Source: Pseudomonadota bacterium
Lineage (GTDB): Bacteria > Pseudomonadota > Gammaproteobacteria > Burkholderiales > Burkholderiaceae_C
Assembly: GCA_030538085.1 (NCBI GenBank)
Contig: JAUNUR010000011.1
Span: 1 to 63,947, forward strand
Direction of reading: 5' to 3'
DNA: 63,947 bases
The position numbers were made by a program, and so were the translations under genes. Under the pieces are notes generated by a model, which ran no database searches, had not been told where the DNA came from, and saw only the letters and a list, made by a program, of their open reading frames with translations. Position 1 is the first letter of the stretch, and every line of letters begins with the position of its first letter. This document shows positions 45,020-52,722 of this stretch, one piece after another.

Positions 45020-46285
45020 CTATTTGCGCAAAAATAGCCGAGCCACTGCTTGCGCCGCCTGATCTCGGTGCTCAGGATCAGCCCCCCGCAACTCCGCCAT
45101 GGCCCCATGCAGCATCTTCTGCGTCAGCCCGCGGGAGAGGGCCTCTAGCACGGCTTCGACGTCGTCGCCCTTGGCCAGGCGCTTGCGGGCGCGGGTGAGT
45201 TCGATGGCACGCCATTCGTCGGCCTGGGCGTTGAGCTGCTGGATCAGGGGCACCACGCCGCCGGTCGGGTGGCGCTGGTCAAGCCAGTGCAGGAAGCTCT
45301 GCACGCCGGCGTCAATGATGACTTCAGCCTGGGCGACTGCGGCCTGGCGGTTGGCCTGGCCGGTTTGCACCACCTGGGCCAGGTCGTCCACGGTGTAGAG
45401 GTACACGTCGTCCAGCGCCTTGACTTCCAGCTCGATGTCGCGCGGCACGGCCAGGTCGACCATGAAGATGGGGCGGTGGCGGCGCTTTTTCAGCGCACGC
45501 TCGACGGCGCCGAGGCCGATGATGGGCAGGGTGCTGGCGGTGCAACTGACGACGGCGTCGAATTCGTGCAGGCGATCAGGCAGGTCGGCCAGGCGCATCA
45601 CCTCGGCCCCGAAGCGGCTGGCGAGTTTTTCACCGCGCTCCAGCGTGCGGTTGGCGATGGCGATGGCCTGGGGCTGGCGGGCGGCGAAGTGGGTGGCGGC
45701 CAGTTCGATCATCTCGCCAGCGCCAACGAACAGCAGCTTGATTTGCCGCAAGTCCTCGAACAGGTTGCCCGCCAGGCGCACCGCGGCGGCGGCCATGCTG
45801 ATGGAGTGGGCGCCGATTTCGGTGGAAGTGCGTACTTCCTTGGCCACGGCAAAGCTGCGCTGGAACAGCTGGTTGAGCGTACTGCCCAGGGCGCCAGCGT
45901 CTTCGGCGGCGCGCACGGCGCTTTTCATCTGGCCGAGGATCTGCGGCTCGCCCAGCACCATGCTGTCGAGCCCGCTGGCGACGCGGAAGGCATGGCGCGC
46001 GGCCAGGCCGTCCTGCAGCACATAGGTGTGCTGCCGCAATGCGTCGGTTGGCACCTCGCCGGCCTGGGCCAGCCAGTCGAGCGTGTGGTGGATTTGCACG
46101 TTGTCGGACGCGCAGTACACCTCGGTGCGGTTGCAGGTGGAGAGGATGGCGGCTTCAGGGTGCCGTGCGTGCGACTGACGCAGCCCGTGCAGCGCTGGCG
46201 CGATTTGATCAAGCGCGAACGCGAAGCGGCCACGCAAATCGAGTGGTGCGGTATTGTGGTTGAGTCCCAGTGCCCAGACGGCCAT
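45020..46285 (-). CDS. hemA: Glutamyl-tRNA reductase
   Basis: A 421-aa enzyme that reduces glutamyl-tRNA to glutamate-1-semialdehyde, the first step of C5 haem synthesis. The catalytic cysteine is C51 in [10 protein letters not shown]. Also visible are [12 protein letters not shown], the NADPH-binding [17 protein letters not shown] and a C-terminal dimerisation helix. The start ATG is 15-20 bp from an AT-rich stretch likely to be the promoter. In Burkholderiales hemA usually runs into prfA-prmC; here fimT, pilY1 and the minor pilins lie between. Confidence 0.96.
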   Translation of the reverse strand: MAVWALGLNHNTAPLDLRGRFAFALDQIAPALHGLRQSHARHPEAAILSTCNRTEVYCASDNVQIHHTLDWLAQAGEVPTDALRQHTYVLQDGLAARHAFRVASGLDSMVLGEPQILGQMKSAVRAAEDAGALGSTLNQLFQRSFAVAKEVRTSTEIGAHSISMAAAAVRLAGNLFEDLRQIKLLFVGAGEMIELAATHFAARQPQAIAIANRTLERGEKLASRFGAEVMRLADLPDRLHEFDAVVSCTASTLPIIGLGAVERALKKRRHRPIFMVDLAVPRDIELEVKALDDVYLYTVDDLAQVVQTGQANRQAAVAQAEVIIDAGVQSFLHWLDQRHPTGGVVPLIQQLNAQADEWRAIELTRARKRLAKGDDVEAVLEALSRGLTQKMLHGAMAELRGADPEHRDQAAQAVARLFLRK

Positions 46286-46357
46286 GGGGGCGGATTATAA
46301 AATTGGTCTGCGATTCGCGTGCCTTGACGGGCTTAGAACTTGACTGGTATCAAGAGC

Positions 46358-46630
46358 ATGGACTTCTTTGACCTTATCTGGCACCTGGCGGGCTTGGCGG
46401 CGCCTGCGCTGTTCGTGGCGGTGATCGTGGTGCTTCTGCCGTGGATGTTGGGCAAAAACCGGTTTTCGGCCCGAGTGCTGCTGGCGCGAGCAGCCGTCAA
46501 TTTCCTGGTGTGTGCCTTGGTGCTGGTGGGTGGCCTGGTGCTGCTGGGGCAGGATGGGCGCATGCTGACCTACGCCTTGCTGGTGCTGGCCAGTGCCACG
46601 ATGGCGCTTTGGCGGCGCAGGCTGGATTGA
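46358..46630 (+). CDS. Small hydrophobic membrane protein
   Basis: Not recognised. A 90-aa protein from ATG 46358 (MDFFDLIWHLAGL) with three membrane segments (LAAPALFVAVIVVLLPWML, AAVNFLVCALVLVGGLVLL and LTYALLVLASATMALW) and a basic end WRRRLD. It is divergent from hemA, 72 bp away. Similar short three-span proteins are found beside hemA in Comamonadaceae, but no function is known. An in-frame TTG at 46340 is an alternative start. Confidence 0.65.
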   Translation: MDFFDLIWHLAGLAAPALFVAVIVVLLPWMLGKNRFSARVLLARAAVNFLVCALVLVGGLVLLGQDGRMLTYALLVLASATMALWRRRLD

Positions 46631-46763
46631 GTAGGCAGACCAGCCCGCGCACTGCTTGGTTGCCGCACTTGCCAATAGCCCCAGCCATTGGCTGCGCACG
46701 ACGCCTCGCATCGCATCCACGCACGCATCCCATGCCCCTCGCGCCGAGACATTGAACAGGCTC

Positions 46764-47159
46764 TCAGCGCGGCGCCATCCAGCTGGAGGGCAGGTCGGAC
46801 AGCATTGAGTCGCCAAAGCGGCTAATTACTTCGTCGCTTGAATGGGACTGGATCAGCTCGTTCACGTACACCGTCGGCACCACATTGGAGAACTTCGGGA
46901 TGTCGGCGCGCATTTGGCCGGCCAGATCGCTCATGGCCAGCATCGTGTTCTGCAACGAGTCGAAGGTGTAGTGGCAGGTCATCAGGGCGAACGAGGCGCC
47001 CCAACTGGAGGCGTCGAAAGAGCGCTCGACCGAGATGTTCAGAAAACCCGGCATGCCCTGCAGCAACTGCTTCATGGTGGGGACGTGTTTTTTCAGGTAG
47101 TAATCCTGATCAAAGCGGGCGCCGGGCTGGTCGGGGTAGATGATGGTTACGCGAAACAT
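46764..47159 (-). CDS. EthD family protein
   Basis: A 131-aa protein with a ferredoxin-like alpha/beta barrel fold expected from the EthD family: VTIIYPDQPGARFDQDYYLK then HVPTMKQLL, with the family's conserved YY..KH.P. EthD was named from an ether-degradation cluster; many members have no known role. The second half carries the usual LQNTMLAMSDLAGQMRADIPKF segment. The gene is flanked upstream by a perfect 19-bp tandem duplication at 47173-47210. Confidence 0.82.
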   Translation of the reverse strand: MFRVTIIYPDQPGARFDQDYYLKKHVPTMKQLLQGMPGFLNISVERSFDASSWGASFALMTCHYTFDSLQNTMLAMSDLAGQMRADIPKFSNVVPTVYVNELIQSHSSDEVISRFGDSMLSDLPSSWMAPR

Positions 47160-47172
47160 GGGGCATTCAAAT

Positions 47173-47210
47173 AGGGGGGGCTGATTCGAGCAGGGGGGGC
47201 TGATTCGAGC
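47173..47210. repeat. Perfect 19-bp tandem duplication
   Basis: AGGGGGGGCTGATTCGAGC occurs twice in direct succession (47173-47191 and 47192-47210), 14 bp upstream of the EthD gene start. Confidence 0.9.
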
Positions 47211-47363
47211 GAACTGTAGCGGTGTGTATCCGTCATCGCAACCATGTCGCGGCGCGTGGTTGTGCGGTTGTGCCCATTACTTGGTGGTTCAAACGCCGGA
47301 GTACTGGTTTTGAAGACCCATATGCCGGCGTGGCGCGAAGCCGGGCTGGCGGTCAGACACCGC

Positions 47364-47750
47364 TTATTGCGTCTGCGTACCGTCGGCGGCGGAGTTGGCA
47401 GCCGCGGCCTCGCGTTCGCGGCGCTCCTGCCGTTCGGCGCGGCGGCGCTCGGCCGTGGTGCGGATTTCCTGTTCCGTCAAATAGCCGTCGCCGTTCAGGT
47501 CGGTGTTTCGGAATTGATCGGCCACGCGGGGGCTGAGGCGGAAGGCAATCTTGGCTTCGGCGCGCGAGATGCGGCCATCCTTGTTGGTGTCCAGCAGCTT
47601 GAACCACTTCAGCGCCTGTTGTTCGCCCTTGCTGGCTTTTGCCGGAGTCGATGCGGGGGTGGCTGGTGGTTCAGGCTGTTGCGCCAGTGCGGGCAGCGCG
47701 CAGGTCAGGGCCAGAAAGGTGGTGTTCAAAAGCAGGCGGGCAGCGTTCAT
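47364..47750 (-). CDS. EF-hand domain protein, secreted
   Basis: A 128-aa protein with a signal peptide ending ALAQQ (residue about 24). Two calcium-binding EF-hand loops follow: DTNKDGRISRAE and DLNGDGYLTEQE. After them is a charged ERRRAERQERRERE helix. Such small EF-hand proteins are common in Burkholderiales; their role is not known, but periplasmic calcium binding is likely. The ATG overlaps the stop of the 5'-nucleotidase gene (ATGA), so the two are translated together. Confidence 0.88.
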   Translation of the reverse strand: MNAARLLLNTTFLALTCALPALAQQPEPPATPASTPAKASKGEQQALKWFKLLDTNKDGRISRAEAKIAFRLSPRVADQFRNTDLNGDGYLTEQEIRTTAERRRAERQERREREAAAANSAADGTQTQ

Positions 47751-48694
47751 GCGGGGTTGGAGTCCGGTGAGCGCTTGGGGGTTTCAGTCCGCACTGTCAA
47801 ATTTGTAACGCCTGCCGCCACATGACCGGCCGGCACGTGGCGCGCGGCGTGCTCGATGTGGCCCGTCTGGTCGTCGAAGAAGAAGTCGGGTTCGAACTCG
47901 CGCAGGAACTCGCCCTTGGGCAAGCCGCCCAGGAACATGGCTTCGTCCACGCTCACGCCCCAGTGGCGCAGTGTCTGGATGGGGCGGTCGGCCGTGGCGG
48001 CGCCGCGTGCTGTGACCAGCGCGGTGCGGATGCGCATGGCATCGCCGCCCGCCTGCTGCAGGCGATGGAGCGCTGTCAGGAACGGGTGGAACGGGCCTGG
48101 CGCCAGCGGCTGTTCGGCCTTGGCGATTTCGTGCGATTCGAAGGCGCTCAGACCATCGGCCTGGTAGATGCGCTCGGCCTCGTCGGAAAACAGCACCGCA
48201 TCGCCGTCGAAGGCGATGCGCACCTCATGCGGGTGCGCATCGCTGGCGCGCACCGCTTGCGTCGCCACCTGCGCCGCCGGGTAGCCCAGCTCCAGCGCCC
48301 GCGCCACGTCGTCACCATTGGCCGAGAGAAACAAGTGTGCTCCCAGGGGCCGCAGGTAGTGGAATGGATCGCGTCCCTGCGTGAACACACCGCGCTCGAT
48401 CTGGTGCAGCCCATGGGACTTGGCCGAGCGCAGCACGCGCAGACCGCTTGCCGGATCGTTGCGAGAAAGAATGACCACTTCCACGCTCCGCTGCGACTGG
48501 CTATTGAAAGCCAGGAATTTCTTGACCAGCGAGAACGCCACGCCCGGCTTGGCCGGCACGTCGATGCGGTCGAATTGCAGCCGCATGTAGGCGGCGGGGT
48601 CACCCGCCTCGAACAGCTGGTTTTCCTCCTCGAAGTCGAACAGCGCGCGCGAGGAGATGGCGACGACGAGCTGGTTGTGCAAGGTGGTGGCCAT
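47747..48694 (-). CDS. 5'-nucleotidase (cytosolic I type)
   Basis: A 315-aa protein of the 5'-nucleotidase family related to eukaryotic cN-I: LVVAISSRALFDFEEENQ at the start carries the nucleophile-region DFEEE, and VVILSRNDPASGLRV, RIAFDGDAVLFSDEAE and EFEPDFFFDDQTGHIE are characteristic of the haloacid-dehalogenase-like fold. It should dephosphorylate nucleoside monophosphates. It is coupled to the EF-hand gene downstream and separated from gspF upstream by a family E repeat. Confidence 0.88.
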   Translation of the reverse strand: MATTLHNQLVVAISSRALFDFEEENQLFEAGDPAAYMRLQFDRIDVPAKPGVAFSLVKKFLAFNSQSQRSVEVVILSRNDPASGLRVLRSAKSHGLHQIERGVFTQGRDPFHYLRPLGAHLFLSANGDDVARALELGYPAAQVATQAVRASDAHPHEVRIAFDGDAVLFSDEAERIYQADGLSAFESHEIAKAEQPLAPGPFHPFLTALHRLQQAGGDAMRIRTALVTARGAATADRPIQTLRHWGVSVDEAMFLGGLPKGEFLREFEPDFFFDDQTGHIEHAARHVPAGHVAAGVTNLTVRTETPKRSPDSNPA

Positions 48695-48718
48695 GGTGGA
48701 GGTCAGTGCGCGGATGCC

Positions 48719-48832
48719 GGAGGGACCGATGGCCGCGGAGCAGGCCAGACCTGGACGCCGTGCGCGGGGTGCCCCCGCGCACCAGCGTTGTCCCCCTGGG
48801 GGGAAGGCGCCGAAGGCGACTCAGGGGGGATC
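48719..48832. repeat. Comamonadaceae-type repeat family E, copy 1 (inverted)
   Basis: On the minus strand it reads CCCCCCTGAGTCGCC, then GGGGGACAACGCTGG, then a GC-rich hairpin, then GCCTGCTCCGCGGCCATCGG. The copy at 57218-57330 has the same order. It fills the gap between gspF and the nucleotidase gene. Confidence 0.75.
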
Positions 48833-50054
48833 ATTTGACCCACTGGTTCAACTGGATGATGGGCAGCATCACCGCCAGCACGATCAGCATCACGATCACG
48901 CCCATGGCGACGATGAGCAGCGGCTCCAGCACGGTGGCCAGTTGCATGGCACGGCGCTGCACCTCGGCGCTGAGCTGGCCCGCGGCGCGCTGCAGCATCA
49001 CCGGCAACTGGCCGGTCTGCTCGCCCAGGCGCGCGAACATGGCCAGCAGGCCGGGAAAGCGTTTTTTCTGCGCCAGCGCGCTGGCCAGCGGCGCGCCTTC
49101 GCGCACCATCACCAGCGCGTCTTCGGCGTCGGCGCGCATGGCGGTGTTGTTCAGCGTCTCGGCAGCGGCCTGCAGCGCGCGCAGGATGGGCACGCCGGCC
49201 CCCGCCAGCATGGCCAGGGTGCTGCCAAAGCGCGCCGCGTTGTAGCCGCGCGCCAGCCGGCCGACCAGCGGCAGGCGCAGCCACAGGGCATCGAATTTCA
49301 AGCGCAATTCGGGCCTTTTCAGCGCCATGTGAGTGCCAATGGTTATCAAAACAATAGCGCCCAGCAGCCACCAGCCATAGTGGCGCACAAAGCTGCTCAG
49401 GCCCAGCATGACCACGGTGAGCCAGGGCAGGCTGCGTTGCGAGCCGGCGAACACCGTCGCTACCTGCGGCACCACGTAGCTGACCAGGAACACCACGATG
49501 ACGATGGACAGCAGGGTGACGATGGCCGGGTACAGCGCCGCGCCGATCAGCTTGGCCTTCAGCGCCTGGCGCTCTTCCAGATCGTCGGCCAGGCGCTCCA
49601 GCACCGTGCCCAGGTGTCCGCCTTGTTCGCCAGCGGCGATGACGGCGGTGTACACCGGGCTGAATTCGCGCGGTGTCTGCGTCATGGCCTTGGCCAGCGG
49701 CGAGCCGGCGTTGACCTCGGCGCGCAGGCCGGCGATCAGGTTGCGCTGGCGCTCGTCCTCGGCCTCGTCGGCCAGCGCGGTAAGGGATCGCTCCAGCGGC
49801 AGGCCACTACCGACCAGGCCGGCCAGCTGGCGCGTCCAGATCGCCAACTGCGTGCTGTTGAAGGCGCGCGCGCCGCCAATGGGCCGCGATAACGCTGACC
49901 CGCCGCTGGTGCCGCCGGTGACCGGCTCCACTGCCAGCGGCACCAGCGCTTGCCCGCGCAGCAGGGCGCGCGCGGCCTTTACGGTATCGGCCTCGATCAC
50001 GCCCTTGCGGGATTTGCCGTCGGCTTGCAGGGCTTCAAAGGTGTAGGCAGGCAC
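48831..50054 (-). CDS. gspF: Type II secretion inner-membrane protein GspF
   Basis: A 407-aa platform protein of the type II secretion machine with two T2SF domains and three membrane segments (around ALYPAIVTLLSIVIVVFLVSYVV, HYGWWLLGAIVLITIG and LLIVAMGVIVMLIVLAVMLP). Family motifs are RQLAGLVGSGLPLERSL and YPAIVTLLS. GTG 50054 (VPAYTFEALQADGKSRKG) is the inferred start, since homologues begin right here and have about 405 residues; ATG 50129 would add 25 unrelated residues. No other gsp genes are adjacent, which is common in Burkholderiales. PilC of type IV pili is a relative but differs in its N-terminus. Confidence 0.88.
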   Translation of the reverse strand: MPAYTFEALQADGKSRKGVIEADTVKAARALLRGQALVPLAVEPVTGGTSGGSALSRPIGGARAFNSTQLAIWTRQLAGLVGSGLPLERSLTALADEAEDERQRNLIAGLRAEVNAGSPLAKAMTQTPREFSPVYTAVIAAGEQGGHLGTVLERLADDLEERQALKAKLIGAALYPAIVTLLSIVIVVFLVSYVVPQVATVFAGSQRSLPWLTVVMLGLSSFVRHYGWWLLGAIVLITIGTHMALKRPELRLKFDALWLRLPLVGRLARGYNAARFGSTLAMLAGAGVPILRALQAAAETLNNTAMRADAEDALVMVREGAPLASALAQKKRFPGLLAMFARLGEQTGQLPVMLQRAAGQLSAEVQRRAMQLATVLEPLLIVAMGVIVMLIVLAVMLPIIQLNQWVK

Positions 50055-50168
50055 GAAAAGCGAAACAAGTGGGCGCCATGGCGGCGCGAAGCCGTCAATG
50101 GTAGCGGCTGGCTGGAAGGGGCGCGCCACGGGCGCCGGTTGAAGGCGCCCTCTGGAGATTCCTGCGAT

Positions 50169-50453
50169 CTATTCGCAGCGGAAGGTCAGCATGCTCTCGG
50201 CCTGCGGCGCCAAGCTGCCGGGCGGGCTTTCCTTCAGGTCCGTCTGTTGAAAGCGCTGGCCTCGTGCCCCGCAATGTGCCGTGGCTTCCTGCTCGGCGGC
50301 GCGCGTCAGCGACTGGGGCTGGCTGGCTACCAGGCCGCGCTTGCTGATGGTCCACGTACCGTCGAAGCCCGCCACGGGGCCAGTGCTGGTGGCGCAGCCG
50401 GTCATGGCGGCGGCGAAGATCACGGGGGCAAGGGCGGGCATGAAGCGGCGCAT
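50169..50453 (-). CDS. Small lipoprotein of unknown function
   Basis: A 94-aa protein starting at ATG 50453, with GGAGA upstream at 10 bp. The signal peptide ends in the lipobox MTGC. The mature part contains WTISKRGLVASQPQSLTRAAEQEATAHCGARGQ and ends with a lone cysteine in LTFRCE, so a disulfide with C in AHC is possible. Similar Burkholderiales lipoproteins with a W.I..RG and A..A..YC pattern exist; no function is assigned. Confidence 0.7.
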   Translation of the reverse strand: MRRFMPALAPVIFAAAMTGCATSTGPVAGFDGTWTISKRGLVASQPQSLTRAAEQEATAHCGARGQRFQQTDLKESPPGSLAPQAESMLTFRCE

Positions 50454-50828
50454 GACGAAATCTCCAGCAAATGAATCCGAATATCCGCACGATAGCGCTG
50501 GGGTGGTGCGCGCCATGCCGGTGGCGGCCTACAAGCCGGGCGGCAAAAATGCGCGGTACGGCGTCGGTCGATGGCGCGTGCCTTGCAACGGAGGACAGCG
50601 TCTCAACAAGGTACGTCTTCCCAGGGGCAAGCAAGGAGCGCACATGACCACCTGTCCACTGATCTGGTCTGGCCTGGTCTGGAAAAGGATGGCTCTGAGC
50701 AGTCGATGAGGCGGTTGCCAGGCGTTACACCGCTTACGCGGCAGCCATCCACGCGATCTCCATGCGGACTTTTGAAAATGCCTTATTCCTCCTGAAAAAT
50801 CGCTAGCGAGCGCATGCAAGCCAATGAT
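50454..50828. other. Intergenic region upstream of the small lipoprotein gene
   Basis: A 375-bp stretch with no gene recognised. Open frames on both strands here have no family-like content. The tail from 50780 is a little AT-richer. GGCTCTGAGC near 50690 resembles the reverse of the short GGCTCTCAG motif near 46758. Confidence 0.35.
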
Positions 50829-51062
50829 CCTAGAAACGGCAGTTGACCGCTCACCATCCTTGGACAATTGGCATGAGCACTGACTTTCACAGCTTCGATC
50901 ACATTCACCTGTTGAGTGAGCGCGCTATGCACCTGATCGCACCGCGCTGGCCGTGCCATGCGGCGTTGCTCGTCCTCGCAGGCACGAGCCTGCCGCGTCC
51001 TCGCGTCTTGCCTGACACGCCCATCACGGCACGCTCGGGCGCATCCAACTACCGCTTCTAGG
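50829..51062 (+). mobile_element. 234-bp miniature inverted-repeat element, copy 4
   Basis: The ends are CCTAGAAACGGCAGTTG and CAACTACCGCTTCTAGG. It is flanked by a perfect 5-bp direct repeat, ATGAT (50824-50828 and 51063-51067). The right-hand duplication contains the start codon of the downstream gene at 51063. Confidence 0.92.
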
Positions 51063-51413
51063 ATGATGCGCGCACGCCCAGATTTCTTCCAGATGCCAGA
51101 CATCATCCGCGCACTTCCTCCCGCGAACATGGTTCGCTGGGATAACGGTGCGCCCAGGCTGAGCCCGACACTGCGTCTCTATCTTGAGTTGGCCCTGGAT
51201 GCGCTGCATGGCGGGTTCGCCACCTGGTCGGTGCTGTCCACCGATGAACGCATCGCCGTGGCCCTGGCACTCAATCGGCATGGCTGGCTGTCGAGCATGA
51301 ACTGCACCATGGCGCAGGCGATTGAGCGGATGTCGCCAGACTGGCTGGCGTGCCTGCCCGTGGTCGAGGGCATCCTGCAAGAGTCGGGCTACGACTTGCA
51401 AGACCGCACATGA
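51063..51413 (+). CDS. Hypothetical protein next to a mobile element
   Basis: Not recognised. A 116-aa soluble, mostly helical protein (LRLYLELALDALHGGFATWSV, DERIAVALALNRHGWL and MAQAIERMSPDWLACLPVV). The start ATG 51063, or ATG 51066, lies in the target duplication of the element to its left, so its original upstream region was displaced by 234 bp and its expression may have changed. The reading frame continues unbroken into the element. It converges with the tRNA-Arg gene on the other strand. Confidence 0.6.
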   Translation: MMRARPDFFQMPDIIRALPPANMVRWDNGAPRLSPTLRLYLELALDALHGGFATWSVLSTDERIAVALALNRHGWLSSMNCTMAQAIERMSPDWLACLPVVEGILQESGYDLQDRT

Positions 51414-51452
51414 AAAAAGCCCTGGGCAAGAAAGAGCCTGCGCAGGCGGCTC
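51413..51452 (-). terminator. Probable terminator of tRNA-Arg
   Basis: On the minus strand GAGCC (51452-51448) can pair with GGCTC (51438-51434) around the palindrome GCCTGCGCAGGC, followed by TTTCTT and, a few bases later, TTTTTT. It lies 20 bp from the 3' end of the tRNA and overlaps the stop codon of the hypothetical gene on the plus strand. Confidence 0.6.
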
Positions 51453-51471
51453 CACGAAAGGGCGCCAAGCC

Positions 51472-51546
51472 TGGCACCACCGACAGGAATCGAACCTGTA
51501 TCTAGCGCTTAGGAGGCGCTCGTTCTATCCATTGAACTACGGCGGC
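51472..51546 (-). tRNA. tRNA-Arg (anticodon CCU)
   Basis: The cloverleaf is complete on the minus strand. The acceptor GCCGCCG pairs with CGGTGGT (two G-U pairs), the D arm is around AGTTCAATGGATAGAAC, the anticodon stem AGCGC/GCGCT encloses the loop CTCCTAA with anticodon CCT, and the T arm is ACAGG-TTCGATT-CCTGT. The discriminator is G and CCA is encoded. It reads AGG codons. Confidence 0.95.
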
Positions 51547-51611
51547 GGAACAAGGTTGGGCCGGATTATGGGGCATCGTTGCCCTGCCCCCTTGGCGCCG
51601 CAATGGCTGAC

Positions 51612-51824
51612 TCAACCACCAGCACCCCACCATCCCGCCAGTTGGCGCAGCCCCACCGCCACCAGCAGCAAGGCGCTGGCGCGTTCGATGCGCGGTAGCC
51701 ACGCGCCCAGCCGCTGGCGCAACTGGGCGCTTACATAGGCCACGCCGAGGCCGAGAACAACATCCACAACGGCGCGTCGCCACAGCGCCCAGCCCACCAT
51801 GAGCGTGGCGCTGCCCAGGCTCGG
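51612..51824 (-). pseudogene. LysE/RhtB-type amino-acid exporter, C-terminal remnant
   Basis: About 70 codons remain, reading SLGSATLMVGWALW at the start and ending with IERASALLLVAVGLRQLAGWWG, two membrane segments that resemble the C-terminal end of LysE-type exporters (usually about 200 residues). An in-frame TAA at 51825-51827 and the start of the family B1 repeat at about 51832 mark the break. The upstream two thirds of the gene is missing. It may still be read from ATG 51800, but no function is expected. Assignment is by overall pattern only. Confidence 0.5.
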
Positions 51825-51831
51825 TTATTGG

Positions 51832-51995
51832 TATTTTCAATAATCACGACAGCGCGGGCCATCAGAAAAAATTCCTCACATTCCCTCGTCATTGCGGCGA
51901 AAGCCGCAATCCATGGGCGTCACCTTGACACGGCGTTGACCGAAGGATGCCGTATGGATCGCGGCTTTCGCCCCGCAATGACGGGAAGGAGTGAA
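51832..51995. repeat. Composite inverted repeat, family B1, copy 3 (inverted)
   Basis: Begins TTTTCAATAATCACGACAGC then GCGGGCCATCAGAAAAAATT, then GTCATTGCGGCGAAAGCC, GGGCGTCACCTTGACACGGC and finally TTTCGCCCCGCAATGACGGG. The order matches 63755-63947. Its left edge coincides with the break of the LysE remnant. Confidence 0.75.
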
Positions 51996-52119
51996 TGCGT
52001 GCTGCGTGCCTTGCCGAGGTGTAGCCAACCCGGCGGCTTGTTTCTTTTTTGAGGACGGGCTTTTCCAGTCAGTCGAGTGCGTTACGCTTGTTGCCTATCC
52101 GCACCTTGCGCCCACACCC

Positions 52120-52518
52120 ATGACCACATCGCCCGACACCGAGATGATCCTGACCGAGCTCTACACCGGCGCCGATGGCGTGGCGCGCTTTCGCGACCTG
52201 CGCGTACCGCTGGCCGAGGGTTCACCGGCGGCGCGTCTGTCGGCTCTCATCGCCTCGGGCGGCTGCCAGTTCCGCCAGAGCCCGGTGGGCTTTGCCAGCG
52301 ACTTTCATTGCACCACCACGCCGCAGTGGCTGGTGGTGCTGCGGGGGCAGATGGAGATCGGCCTGCAGGACGGCAGCGCGCGCGTGTTCGGGCCAGGGCA
52401 GTGCTTCTACTCCAACGACACGCTGCCGCCCGGCGCCACGTTCGATCCCCGGCTGCATGGTCACCGCAGCCGCCAACTGGGCGATGTGCCACTGGCGACG
52501 CTGTTCGTGCGCTGCTGA
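52120..52518 (+). CDS. Cupin domain protein
   Basis: A 132-aa single-domain cupin. The segment SDFHCTTTPQWLVVLRGQME holds the first cupin motif with one histidine, and FGPGQCFYSNDTLPPG and LHGHRSRQLG form the second. Related small cupins in Burkholderiales have no known substrate. ATG 52120 (MTTSPDTEMILTELY) is chosen; the frame continues upstream through unrelated sequence. It is followed by a hairpin at 52545-52567. Confidence 0.78.
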   Translation: MTTSPDTEMILTELYTGADGVARFRDLRVPLAEGSPAARLSALIASGGCQFRQSPVGFASDFHCTTTPQWLVVLRGQMEIGLQDGSARVFGPGQCFYSNDTLPPGATFDPRLHGHRSRQLGDVPLATLFVRC

Positions 52519-52544
52519 AACGCTTTTTCTTTCCAACAAACAAA

Positions 52545-52567
52545 AAGGGGGCTTTCAAGGCCCCCTT
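52545..52567. terminator. Hairpin between cupin and rhlE, probably bidirectional terminator
   Basis: AAGGGGGC (52545-52552) pairs with GCCCCCTT (52560-52567). On the minus strand it is followed by TTTTTG, on the plus strand by GGTGTTTC. It could end the cupin transcript and, from the other side, anything reading out of rhlE. Confidence 0.65.
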
Positions 52568-52597
52568 GGTGTTTCATGCCGTTTTGCGTTCGAAACG

Positions 52598-52687
52598 ATG
52601 ACGAATGACCGCGGCTGGCGCCGCATGACAAATGACGAATGCGCCATTTGTCATTGAAGCGCAGCGAAGTCACTTGTCATTCGTCAT
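52598..52687. repeat. Hairpin repeat family D, copy 9 (uninterrupted reference copy)
   Basis: Reads GATGACGAATGACCGCGGC, TGGCGCCGCATGACAAATGA, CGAATGCGCCATTTGTCATT and GAAGCGCAGCGAAGTCACTT. The segment TGTCATTGAAGCGCAGCGAA is the empty-site equivalent of the insertion target at 4546-4554/4789-4800. Confidence 0.75.
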
Positions 52688-52722
52688 GTTGAAAGCCACC
52701 ACGTATCACACGGCGGCGGCGC

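Noticed and set aside
44778-45062. A 94-codon plus-strand frame between fimT and hemA
   Set aside because: There is no family content, and it runs antisense into hemA; the gap is better seen as regulatory.
49330-49365. A family F-like motif (GCTATTGTTTTGATAACC on the minus strand) within gspF
   Set aside because: It encodes an ordinary membrane segment (GAIVLITIG) at the expected place in GspF; the resemblance is too short to claim.
50281-50709. A 142-codon plus-strand frame over the small lipoprotein gene
   Set aside because: It is antisense to the lipoprotein in its first half, and the second half has no protein-like features or ribosome site.
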